Shown one piece after another: positions 42,062 to 49,970 of a DNA stretch of 64,000 nucleotides. This stretch comes from Peribacillus simplex. Its GTDB lineage: Bacteria > Bacillota > Bacilli > Bacillales > DSM-1321. The stretch lies in the NCBI RefSeq assembly GCF_030123325.1, contig NZ_CP126106.1, forward strand, positions 184,001 to 248,000. The letters run 5' to 3'. Numbering within the stretch: the stretch's first letter is position 1; each line of letters begins with the position of its first letter. The position numbers and the translations under genes were made by a program. The notes beneath the pieces were generated by a model, which was given only the letters and a program-made list of their open reading frames with translations, ran no database searches and was not told the DNA's origin.

Positions 42062-43972
42062 ATGTTAAATTTTTTACAAAAGATTGGGAAGGCTTTAATG
42101 TTACCGATTGCTGTTTTGCCGGCAGCGGCTTTATTGCTTCGTTTAGGGCAACCGGATTTACTTGATATTCCATTTATGGCTGCCTCGGGAAAAGCGATTT
42201 TTGATAACCTTGCCATATTGTTCGCTTTAGGTATAGCAATTGGTTTATCAAAAGATGGAAGCGGTGCTGCGGCATTAGCAGGTCTTGTTGGTTACTTTGT
42301 TTTAACGAATGGTACACAAGCGATTAACAAAGATATCAACATGGCTGTATTAGGCGGTATTATATCGGGTATAGTTGCAGCTCTTCTATATAATAGATAT
42401 TCCGAAATAAAACTCCCTGAATGGCTTGGATTCTTTTCAGGGAAACGATTCGTCCCGATCATCACTTCGCTGGCGATGATTATACTTGCGGGAATATTCG
42501 GTTTTGTTTGGCCGCCGATTCAAGATGTAATCAATAGTGTCGGAGACTGGATTACAGGTGCAGGGGCATTGGGTGCCGGCGTATTCGGCGTATTGAATCG
42601 CTTATTGCTTCCAGTAGGATTGCATCATGTCTTGAATAGTATGGTTTGGTTCGTTTTTGGTGAATACAATGGAGCGACAGGTGATATAAATCGTTTCTTC
42701 GCAGGGGACCCGACTGCAGGGCCCTTCATGACCGGTTTTTTCCCGATCATGATGTTCGGTCTTCCAGCCGCAGCATTTGCGATGATTGCAGCTGCTAAAA
42801 AAGAGAAACGTAAATTGGTGACGGGGATGCTTGTTGGGTTAGCTTTCACTTCTTTCCTAACAGGAATCACTGAACCTATTGAATTTTTGTTCATGTTCAT
42901 CGCACCGGTGTTATATGTAATACATGCCCTTTTAACCGGGGTCTCCCTGGCACTTGCTGTCATATTGGATATCCATCATGGGTTTGGATTCTCCGCAGGG
43001 GCCATTGATTATTTCTTGAACTTTGGTATAGCGCAAAAACCGCTATGGTTAATACCGATTGGCTTGGTATACGCGGCAGTTTACTTCGTGATTTTCTATT
43101 TTGTCATCAAGATCATGGATTTAAAAACACCTGGCCGTGAAGACGATGAGGAAGTTGTGGAAGAAGAAACAATTGTGAAAACAGGGGATAAATATACCGA
43201 TATGGGATCGCTTTTCATTCAAGATCTTGGCGGTAAAGAGAATATAATGCTAATTGATAACTGTGCAACGCGCTTGCGTTTACAAGTGGCCGATTCAGGA
43301 AATGTGAATGAAGCAGCCTTGAAAAGGCATGGTGCACGCGGTGTCATGAAGTTGAATAAATCGAGTGTGCAGGTCATTGTTGGAACGAATGTTGAATTCG
43401 TTGCAAATGCAATGAAACAACTTGTCAAGAATGGCGTCGATCCAAGCAAAGTGAAAACAAGTCCATCTGCACAAGTGGCAGAGGATAAAATGGAAGAAAA
43501 CCAAGCTTTGGGTGCAAATGACTTTGTCCTTCCGATTGAAGGAACCGTTTTACCGATCGAACAAGTTCCCGATCAGGTGTTTGCCATGAAAATGATGGGG
43601 GATGGCTTTGCTATCGAGCCAGTCAACGGAAAACTAGTATCCCCAATCGATGGGGAAGTTCTAAGTATCTTCCCGACAAATCATGCACTGGGATTAAAAA
43701 TGGATAATGGTCTGGAAATTCTGATCCATGTTGGGTTGGATACAGTTAAACTAAATGGCGAAGGCTTTACATCCCTTGTGCAAGAAGGTCAAAGAATAAC
43801 AAAAGGAACACCTCTTTTGGAAATTGATTTAGATTTCATAAAAAGGAATGCACCATCAACGGTCACTCCTATTATATTCACTAACTTACCAGAAGGAACG
43901 GCAGTGAAATTGCAAAAGTCAGGGATCCAGAAACAAAATACACCAGATATCATCCAATTGGAAAAACTATAA
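42062..43972 (+). CDS. nagP: N-acetylglucosamine PTS transporter, IICBA fusion
   Basis: A 636-residue phosphotransferase protein that imports and phosphorylates GlcNAc. The IIC domain (residues 1 to about 370, ten or so helices, with GITEPIEFLFMFIAP) is followed by a IIB domain with phospho-Cys401 (DNCATRLRL) and a IIA domain (about 490-620) with phospho-His556 (ILIHVGLDTV). A C-terminal IIA makes it self-sufficient, as in E. coli NagE, whereas B. subtilis NagP lacks IIA. Start at ATG 42062, with AAGGGAGATG upstream; ATG 42053 is too close to the ribosome site. Divergent from nagA, with shared operators. Confidence 0.93.
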   Translation: MLNFLQKIGKALMLPIAVLPAAALLLRLGQPDLLDIPFMAASGKAIFDNLAILFALGIAIGLSKDGSGAAALAGLVGYFVLTNGTQAINKDINMAVLGGIISGIVAALLYNRYSEIKLPEWLGFFSGKRFVPIITSLAMIILAGIFGFVWPPIQDVINSVGDWITGAGALGAGVFGVLNRLLLPVGLHHVLNSMVWFVFGEYNGATGDINRFFAGDPTAGPFMTGFFPIMMFGLPAAAFAMIAAAKKEKRKLVTGMLVGLAFTSFLTGITEPIEFLFMFIAPVLYVIHALLTGVSLALAVILDIHHGFGFSAGAIDYFLNFGIAQKPLWLIPIGLVYAAVYFVIFYFVIKIMDLKTPGREDDEEVVEEETIVKTGDKYTDMGSLFIQDLGGKENIMLIDNCATRLRLQVADSGNVNEAALKRHGARGVMKLNKSSVQVIVGTNVEFVANAMKQLVKNGVDPSKVKTSPSAQVAEDKMEENQALGANDFVLPIEGTVLPIEQVPDQVFAMKMMGDGFAIEPVNGKLVSPIDGEVLSIFPTNHALGLKMDNGLEILIHVGLDTVKLNGEGFTSLVQEGQRITKGTPLLEIDLDFIKRNAPSTVTPIIFTNLPEGTAVKLQKSGIQKQNTPDIIQLEKL

Positions 43973-44014
43973 AACGTATCAAAAAAGGGGTGTCGACATC
44001 CCTTTAGACTTTAG

Positions 44015-44060
44015 ACTGTAGGCAAACTCAAGGAAAAGTGAGTTTGCCTGCAGTTTTTTT
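44015..44060 (+). terminator. nagP terminator
   Basis: ACTGTAGGCAAACTCA / TGAGTTTGCCTGCAGT with an 8-base loop and seven T; a smaller hairpin (AAGGG..CCCTT) lies at 43985-44005. Confidence 0.9.
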
Positions 44061-44108
44061 ATGGCTTGTACAATTTGGATGTTGATTTCCGCTCAAGAAA
44101 CTCGCGGG
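44054..44108 (+). repeat. Palindromic repeat element, truncated copy D
   Basis: It starts like copies B and C (TTTTTTTATGGCTTGTACAA, GTTGATTTCCGCTC at 44081) but diverges after about 25 bases and ends at the ACTCGCGGG junction with the ABC-transporter fragment. The break suggests a deletion that used or destroyed the element. Confidence 0.7.
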
Positions 44109-44330
44109 GCCATATCAAGGTATGTGGTCGGTTCATCCAGTAATAAAATCTCCGTTTTCTGTGCTAAAGCCATTGCCAGCCAAACTTTTTGTCTTTAACC
44201 ACCGGAAAGTTTGCGATCTCCCGGTTTCGAAATGAAAGGGTTTTTGTGATATCCATGGCCCATTCAATCGTTTCTTTATCTTCTTTCGTTAGTTTATTTA
44301 CGTTATTGCGGTGCGGATACCTATTGCTTG
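44108..44330 (-). pseudogene. Siderophore ABC transporter ATPase fragment (FecE/YusV-like)
   Basis: Read on the minus strand, RYPHRNNVNKLTKEDKETIE.., then the signature LSGG, then RQKVWLAMALAQ and the Walker B segment LLLDEPTTYLDMA match the middle of an iron-siderophore importer ATPase. The gene is dead: a frameshift separates the first part from LSGG, and the Gln after LSGG is replaced by TAA (44195-44197). The N-terminal Walker A part and the C terminus are gone. Remnant of a FecCDE-type uptake operon. Confidence 0.8.
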
Positions 44331-44533
44331 GCGTGGGGGAGCTGGAAGGCACCCATAAAAGCGGCATGAACGAAAATGCTTTGGAATTATCAAAACGTTT
44401 ATCCATGAAGGATGGCAGAGTGAATGTTCAATTCAAGGAGTTTGAAGGGGAAGGGCATCTTTCAGTTTTGCCACCTTTGATTAACAGGGCCTTACGTTTT
44501 GCGTTGAAGAGAAATGTGCCATGTAAGGAATAG
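44330..44533 (+). pseudogene. C-terminal fragment of a siderophore esterase
   Basis: The plus-strand frame GVGELEG..NENALELSKRL..VQFKEFEGEGHLSVLPPLINRALRFAL looks like the last third of an alpha/beta-hydrolase trilactone esterase of the BesA/IroE type, including the catalytic-His region (GEGHLSV). No N-terminal part with the catalytic Ser is present. It abuts the ATPase fragment head-on, so a deletion or inversion has fused two remains of a siderophore locus. Confidence 0.65.
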
Positions 44534-44583
44534 GTCTTTCCCAGTAAATCCATGGAAGGAACTTGATATAGAGACGCTGGTCA

Positions 44584-44796
44584 ATGTTTCCGGAGTGTTA
44601 CGGGAAGAAGTACAAACCAAGAAAGGCAAATAGCAAATATTGTTCTTTGGATTGCAGCAACAAGGGAGGAAAAATCGGAAAGGAACATATCGTGTTGATT
44701 AGGATGGGGAATTTCCATCTGGTTAATTTCCTGCAATCATTATTGCGGCCATATATGATAAAAAAAAAGAGCCTGTTGATTGGAAACAGGCTCTAA
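44584..44796 (+). pseudogene. Possible zinc-ribbon fragment (HNH-endonuclease-like)
   Basis: A 70-residue frame in which PECYGKKYKPRKANSKYCSLDCSNKGGK resembles the zinc-binding start of some HNH or homing-endonuclease proteins (C..C..YCSxxC). The first Cys pair is incomplete, and the frame runs into the ftsH-like terminator. No good ribosome site. Probably a remnant; low certainty. Confidence 0.25.
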
Positions 44797-44797
44797 A
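44758..44797 (-). terminator. ftsH-like gene terminator
   Basis: AGAGCCTGTT (44768-44777) / AACAGGCTCT (44785-44794); on the minus strand it is followed by a long T run. Confidence 0.9.
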
Positions 44798-44836
44798 AAT
44801 TATATTAGGCACTTTAAGACTCAGCGGAAAAGAGTC

Positions 44837-46570
44837 TTAAGCATTCGAGCATATGCCGGTTATTTCTGAAGCATCAACGATACGCTGAACTTCCGATCCC
44901 TCAAGTGTCTCTTTTTTCAATAACTCTTCAACGAGCTCTTCATATTGTAAGCGATTCGACTCAATCAACATTTCCGTTTCAGAAATCGCTTTTGTGAATA
45001 ATTCCTGCATCTTTTGCTCCTTCTCACCTTTATTAAAGGTGAGGGTAAATCCATCTTGAAGCATTCCGGTATCGACCATTTGTTCAAGCAGGTGCTTCGC
45101 CTGTTGTACATCTCCGCCTACACCGATGCTATGTTCTCCTAGATACATTCTTTCCGCCACGCCACCTGCTAAGATCATTTTGACTTGATCAAGCAATTCA
45201 CTGGCTGTTGCCAGATGGAGTTCTTTTGGTATTGGCGCTACATATCCAAGGGCTTCCCCACGCGGAATGATGGTCGCCTTTCGGACGGAACCGGGCTTTG
45301 TCAAAGCTGCAATCAGGGCATGTCCACTTTCATGAATGGCCACGCGCCGCTTCGTATCCGTGTCATTCAAGGTACGTGATGTCGCTCCAAGTATCGTACG
45401 GTCAATGGCGTAATCAAGGTCCTGCTTACGAATCATGTCCTGTTCATTCCTCAGGGCATGACGTGAGGCAGTATCGAACAGGGAGCTTAAGTCAGCGCCG
45501 GAGAAACCGGATGTACTTTCAGCCAACTCATCCAGGGAAGCCAGGACATCTGTCGCTAGACGCTTTCCCTTCGTATGGATATCGATGATTTCCTTTCTTC
45601 CTTGTGTATCTGGAAGTGGAACTTGGAAAGAAAAATCGATCCTGCCCGGACGTAGAAATGCCTCATCGAGCATATCTTTCCGGTTGGTCGCTGCAATGAA
45701 TAAAATGCCTTCATTTGGATGGCCTCCATCCAATTGCACAAGCAGTTCAGTTAACGTTTTTTCGCCTTCTTCCCCGCCATGAGCTTTCCTTTTACCAGCC
45801 AACGCGTCTACTTCATCGATGAAAATGACAGCTGGCGATTGCTTACGTGCATTTTGGAAAAGGCTGCGGACACGGGCTGCACCGACTCCAACAAACATTT
45901 CGTTGAAGGCTGAACCGCTCGTTGAGAAGAAGTTTGCACCAAGCTCTTTTGCAATTGCCTGTGCAAGCAGCGTTTTCCCCGTTCCAGGGGGGCCATATAA
46001 TAAAATGCCTTGAGGCGGCTTAATTCCAATTTTAGCTGAACGTTCAGGTTCCTTCAGTGTAGTGAGTGTCTGTAGGATTTCCTGTTTGATTTCGGATTGC
46101 AAACCGCCTACATCATCCAAAGTTATCTCTGGCAGGGGCTTTGGGGTGGAAAGGCTTTGTTTTTTACTGCCGATCCGCAATCCGTTCTTTGATTTCTTCT
46201 GTATTATGACACCGGTTGTGACGAGAGCCGCCATTAATCCGCCTAAAATCCATAATGCAGATTTATTAGTTGATGAAAAAGAATATTGAACGTTATAAGT
46301 TTCGACAAGTTTATTGATCATTTGACTGTTGGGAGGAATATTGGAAACATATTCTCCATCTGGCGTGGAGATGTGAAGAGTGCCATTTCTTTTTTCTTCA
46401 ATGGTGACTAGGGCTCCATTTTGGGCTTTAATCGTCTTTTCCACCGAAGAAAAGGGAATGACCATATCCTTTGACTGAGTAACAACATACCAACTGACTC
46501 CAGCAATTATCACAATGAGAGCCGTAAGGAACGGCAGCAATTTCGAAACTAATTTAGAGTTCGAGTTCAA
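44837..46570 (-). CDS. FtsH-like membrane AAA+ zinc metalloprotease
   Basis: A 577-residue protein: two N-terminal helices (about 10-30 and 105-123) flanking an extracytoplasmic segment, an AAA+ module with Walker A GPPGTGKT (193-200) and Walker B VIFIDEVDAL (about 248-257), an arginine-finger region LRPGR, and a protease domain with HESGH (413-417) in place of the usual HEAGH; both His and the Glu ligand set are kept. It degrades membrane and short-lived proteins. It is shorter and differs from housekeeping FtsH, which normally lies near tilS/hpt, so it is probably a paralog. It starts with ATG 46570 behind AAAGGAGATG. Stands alone. Confidence 0.9.
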   Translation of the reverse strand: MNSNSKLVSKLLPFLTALIVIIAGVSWYVVTQSKDMVIPFSSVEKTIKAQNGALVTIEEKRNGTLHISTPDGEYVSNIPPNSQMINKLVETYNVQYSFSSTNKSALWILGGLMAALVTTGVIIQKKSKNGLRIGSKKQSLSTPKPLPEITLDDVGGLQSEIKQEILQTLTTLKEPERSAKIGIKPPQGILLYGPPGTGKTLLAQAIAKELGANFFSTSGSAFNEMFVGVGAARVRSLFQNARKQSPAVIFIDEVDALAGKRKAHGGEEGEKTLTELLVQLDGGHPNEGILFIAATNRKDMLDEAFLRPGRIDFSFQVPLPDTQGRKEIIDIHTKGKRLATDVLASLDELAESTSGFSGADLSSLFDTASRHALRNEQDMIRKQDLDYAIDRTILGATSRTLNDTDTKRRVAIHESGHALIAALTKPGSVRKATIIPRGEALGYVAPIPKELHLATASELLDQVKMILAGGVAERMYLGEHSIGVGGDVQQAKHLLEQMVDTGMLQDGFTLTFNKGEKEQKMQELFTKAISETEMLIESNRLQYEELVEELLKKETLEGSEVQRIVDASEITGICSNA

Positions 46571-46819
46571 TTTTTCATCTCCTTTATGAGTATATATCCA
46601 GTATAAAATTTTTAAACATGTAATCTATAGGTCTTTATACCTTAAATTAAAGGTAAATAATGTGAAATGGGAGAAATAATATTTATTATGGAAGTTTAAA
46701 GAGTCCGGAATTAAGAAATATTTAATCTAACCAGCATATTAGACTTTTTAAAAGCTAAATGCTAAAGTGAAATGGTCTAAGTCATGAAAAAATAAAATGG
46801 TAGAAGAGTGTGAAGTTCT

Positions 46820-47398
46820 ATGAGTAAATTTATAAAAGACTATATGATTACGATGAAGGATATCGTTAAAGAAGGGGATCCCATTCTGCGTCAGGTGACG
46901 GATGAAGTTAGCCTGCCAATTTCGGATGAAGATCGTGAAACATTGGAATGCATGATGCAATACCTGAAAAATAGTCAGGATCCAAAACTCCAAAAGAAGT
47001 TCAACTTGCGTGAAGGAGTTGGGTTGTCTGCAAATCAGATAGGCTTGAATAAACGCATGTTCGTCATGTATTTTCCCGACGAAAAGGGGAAGCTGTTTGA
47101 ATATGCCCTTGTAAATCCGAAAATCATCAGTCATTCGGCCACAATGATCTATTTACCGCAAAGTGAAGGCTGCCTTTCTGTCGACCGTGATATTAAAGGT
47201 TATGTACCGCGTTATGAACGGGTTAAAATTAAAGCGGTGGATGGTAATGGCGAGGAAATAGAGATGCGGCTGAAGGGCTTTGCTGCAATCGTTTTTCAGC
47301 ATGAGTTAGATCATTTAAACGGGATGATGTTTTATGACCGGATCAACACCGAAAATCCTTTCAAGCTTCCGGAAAACGTGGAAGTGAAAAGTCTGTAA
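46820..47398 (+). CDS. def: Peptide deformylase
   Basis: A 192-residue metal hydrolase that removes the N-formyl group from nascent proteins. Three motifs are visible: GVGLSANQIG (motif 1; usual form GxGLAAPQ), EGCLSV (motif 2, metal Cys) and QHELDH (motif 3, HExxH). Very like the Bacillus DefB (YkrB) subfamily, including the ENPFKLPEN end. In DefB the protein starts MITM, which here is the in-frame ATG 46844; the longer start at 46820 adds 8 residues and has a weak ribosome site, so either is possible. Confidence 0.93.
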   Translation: MSKFIKDYMITMKDIVKEGDPILRQVTDEVSLPISDEDRETLECMMQYLKNSQDPKLQKKFNLREGVGLSANQIGLNKRMFVMYFPDEKGKLFEYALVNPKIISHSATMIYLPQSEGCLSVDRDIKGYVPRYERVKIKAVDGNGEEIEMRLKGFAAIVFQHELDHLNGMMFYDRINTENPFKLPENVEVKSL

Positions 47399-47403
47399 GG
47401 TCA

Positions 47404-47434
47404 AAAAAGGCAAAGCGCCATGCTTTGCCTTTTT
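47404..47434 (+). terminator. def terminator
   Basis: AAAAAGGCAAAGC / GCTTTGCCTTTTT with a short loop. Confidence 0.9.
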
Positions 47435-47440
47435 ACCGTT

Positions 47441-47590
47441 TTATGGCTGCGGAAGCATATCCTCTTCCATATGCTTTTGCAAATCACTGAATATGGCCAG
47501 GGTGATTTGCTGGTACCGTTCTGAAGTGAAGTGGATGCCATCAACATTGATCAAGCGGACCAAGTAGCCGGAGGATTTGAACACCTCTAG
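47441..47590 (-). pseudogene. C-terminal fragment of an SGNH/GDSL-type hydrolase
   Basis: The minus-strand frame ..YLVRLINVDGIHFTSERYQQITLAIFSDLQKHM.. to the stop at 47441-47443 carries the DGIHxTxxxY pattern that holds the catalytic Asp-His of SGNH hydrolases. There is no start or N-terminal catalytic Ser block upstream, and only about 49 codons remain. A relic rather than a gene. Confidence 0.4.
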
Positions 47591-47631
47591 TTCCGCTGCA
47601 AGGTATTTCAATAGTAGTAGAAAGGTTTTTC

Positions 47632-47662
47632 GGAAAAAAAGCGCTGCAAGTGCAGCGCTTTT
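47632..47662 (-). terminator. MFS gene terminator
   Basis: AAAGCGCTGCA / TGCAGCGCTTT; T-rich on the minus strand. It lies just beyond the exporter stop codon. Confidence 0.85.
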
Positions 47663-47665
47663 TGT

Positions 47666-49180
47666 TTATTGCAATGATTCCTTTTTTGAAGGTGTTTCCA
47701 CTCTTGTTTTTCCCATGAAGAACACAGTGACTGCAGCAAGACCGATCGGAATGAGGGCCAAGGTGAATATCAATGAAATCGAATCGGACATCGCATGAAC
47801 GATTTTATCCAGGATAAAGTCCGGAATCTCGGCACGTGCATCCGATTGGAAGAGCTCACGTGGGTCATCCATCAATCCGGCTGTATCCGGACCTCCTTGC
47901 ATTCCTTTAAACGCATCCGTCATTTTACTGGTGAATACATTAGTCTGAATCGCTCCATAAATCGTTACACCGAGTGTCATCCCAAAAGAACGGAGGAATG
48001 AGTTTGTGGAGTTGGCCGACCCCCTGAACCTAGGTTCCAAGTTGTGAATGGACGCAATAGGCAAAAGCGAGAAGGAAAAGCCCATTCCAAATCCAGTCAG
48101 AATCATGTACATGGTTAATAAAGTCCTGCTGGTATCAGGGGTGATGGTCCCTAATAGAAGCATTCCTGCAAAATAACAGATGACGGAAATCGTCATTAAG
48201 TTGCGAAAGCTTGTTTTTGTATTGAATATCCCGCCAACTGCACTGCCGATTACAGAACCAAGCATCATGGGAGTTAGGATCAATCCGGCATTTGTTGCGG
48301 AACCACCATAGACTGCCTGAACGAAAATCGGGATATAGACGGTTAAAATAATGAATGTACCGCCATAAAGAATGGCTAAAATCTGAGAAGTGGCAAATAA
48401 TCGCCTTTTAAACAGCCATAATGAAATGATTGGATCTTTGGCTCTTTTTTCGAAAAAGAAAAATGAAACGAAGAAAACCACAAAACTGGCAAACAGACCT
48501 ATGATAGGAGAGGAACTCCAGCCATACTCCCCGCCCAGTTCGAGAGCGAACATTAAGCTGATAACAGCAATGACGAGAGTTGCTGCGCCACCCCAATCAA
48601 TTTTTTGCTCTTGGTTGTTGGGTGACTCCTTGTAATAATTCCAGATGAAAAATAAAGAAATGACCCCAATCGGAACATTGACGTAGAAAATCCAGTGCCA
48701 GCTGGAGTATTCAGTAATATAAGCACCTAAAAGCGGTCCCAATACACTTGAGGCCCCAAATACAGCGCCGAAAAGGCCAGTTAATTTCCCGCGTTTTTCA
48801 GGTGGGAAAATATCAAAAATGATCGTAAAGGCTATAGGCATCAAAGCGCCTCCGCCTATCCCCTGGATTGCACGGAAGATACTTAACTGCACGATGCTCT
48901 GAGCCATGCCGCATAATGCGGAACCGACCAAAAAGACTATAAGTCCAAAAATAAAAAACCGCTTTCTTCCATACATGTCGGAAAGCTTACCGAAAATCGG
49001 CATACTTGCCATAGTTGCGACCATATAGGCAGATGTCACCCATACAAACTTATCGAACCCGCCTAAATCAGAAACGATCGTTCCCATTGCAGTCGCAACA
49101 ATCGTATTATCCATTGCTGACATCAAGATACCCAATAGTAAACCGGCAACAATGAACTTTTGTTTTTTTTGATTGTTCAT
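47666..49180 (-). CDS. DHA2-family (14-helix) multidrug MFS exporter
   Basis: A 504-residue major facilitator with 14 predicted helices. Motif A-like GKLSDMYGRKR (about residues 64-74), the motif C-type region GxxxGPLLGAYI and the N-terminal MDNTIVATAMGTI typical of EmrB/QacA exporters are visible. It pumps hydrophobic drugs or dyes out using the proton gradient. Divergent from a marR gene with one perfect palindrome between, so it is most likely repressed by that MarR. AAAATAAATGA region: the ribosome site GGAGG (minus strand) lies just before the ATG at 49180. Confidence 0.92.
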   Translation of the reverse strand: MNNQKKQKFIVAGLLLGILMSAMDNTIVATAMGTIVSDLGGFDKFVWVTSAYMVATMASMPIFGKLSDMYGRKRFFIFGLIVFLVGSALCGMAQSIVQLSIFRAIQGIGGGALMPIAFTIIFDIFPPEKRGKLTGLFGAVFGASSVLGPLLGAYITEYSSWHWIFYVNVPIGVISLFFIWNYYKESPNNQEQKIDWGGAATLVIAVISLMFALELGGEYGWSSSPIIGLFASFVVFFVSFFFFEKRAKDPIISLWLFKRRLFATSQILAILYGGTFIILTVYIPIFVQAVYGGSATNAGLILTPMMLGSVIGSAVGGIFNTKTSFRNLMTISVICYFAGMLLLGTITPDTSRTLLTMYMILTGFGMGFSFSLLPIASIHNLEPRFRGSANSTNSFLRSFGMTLGVTIYGAIQTNVFTSKMTDAFKGMQGGPDTAGLMDDPRELFQSDARAEIPDFILDKIVHAMSDSISLIFTLALIPIGLAAVTVFFMGKTRVETPSKKESLQ

Positions 49181-49259
49181 TTATTTTCCTCCTTCAAATC
49201 AACCAGCTAATGAATTTCCTTTACATGGTTGAAGGGTAAACGTTAAGATGAAACAAAAT

Positions 49260-49284
49260 ATTTATCTTGAAAATCAAGATAAAT
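49260..49284. promoter_or_regulatory. MarR operator between divergent genes
   Basis: A perfect inverted repeat, ATTTATCTTGA - AAA - TCAAGATAAAT, with 11-bp arms and a 3-bp centre in the 129-bp gap between the exporter and marR. Confidence 0.75.
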
Positions 49285-49309
49285 TTAAGTGTAAAAGGGG
49301 TGGCATTTT

Positions 49310-49789
49310 ATGTCAAGCGATAATGGGTTGAATGCAGCTCTGTTAGAGAGTTTAACACACAGATTGCAGCGGTATGGAATGAGGTCCGTTTTATTTCAAC
49401 AAAACATGGCCCAGAAAATAGGGGTTTCCCATACGGACTTGAAGAGTGCTGAAATATTGAATGAAACAGGACCGATTACCGCCGGTGAATTATCCAAAAT
49501 TACAGGATTGAGCACGGGATCGGTTACGGCACTGATCAATCGCCTTGAGAGATCCGGTTATGTTAAAAGAGAACGAGATCAATTGGATGGAAGAAGGGTA
49601 ATGATTGCACCGATACCCGAAAGGCAGGAACAGATTAAATCGCACTATCAATCGCTCTCAATGGCAACCAAGGAGTTATGTTCGGCTTATAATGAGCAAG
49701 AGCTAATGTTAATCAATAAATTTATTGAGGATATCACAAAAATCATGGACAAAGAAAATGACAAGTTAATGAGTGAGCGTGAAAGGTAG
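49310..49789 (+). CDS. MarR-family regulator of the adjacent MFS exporter
   Basis: A 159-residue winged-helix protein: GPITAGELSKITGLSTGSVTALINRLERSGYVKR recognition region and DGRRVMIAP wing. ATG 49310 follows AAAAGGGGTGG. It is transcribed away from the exporter gene, with the palindrome at 49260-49284 between them, the usual arrangement for a drug-responsive repressor. Its stop codon lies within the terminator stem. Confidence 0.9.
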   Translation: MSSDNGLNAALLESLTHRLQRYGMRSVLFQQNMAQKIGVSHTDLKSAEILNETGPITAGELSKITGLSTGSVTALINRLERSGYVKRERDQLDGRRVMIAPIPERQEQIKSHYQSLSMATKELCSAYNEQELMLINKFIEDITKIMDKENDKLMSERER

Positions 49790-49816
49790 CTGATATATAG
49801 GCTGCCTTTTTTATTT
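49782..49816 (+). terminator. marR terminator
   Basis: AAAGGTAGC / GCTGCCTTT (one G-U) with a 10-base loop and a T run; overlaps the marR stop. Confidence 0.75.
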
Positions 49817-49906
49817 TTAGCGTGGCTTATCATCCGAAAGGAAAAGGGGTAGAGCTGAATATTTTGGAAGAGAATGCACAATGTTATGTTTCCATTAAAA
49901 TATATA

Positions 49907-49936
49907 TTGATAATGAATTTCATTATCTGCTAATAT
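49907..49936 (+). promoter_or_regulatory. Fur box over the efe promoter
   Basis: A 19-bp perfect palindrome GATAATGAATTTCATTATC (49909-49927) matches the Fur consensus. It covers the space between -35 TTGATA (49907-49912) and -10 TAATAT (49931-49936, 18-bp spacer), so Fe-Fur would shut off the operon. Confidence 0.88.
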
Positions 49937-49970
49937 GAATCTACAAATCATTTCAAAGGGAGAATTCAAT

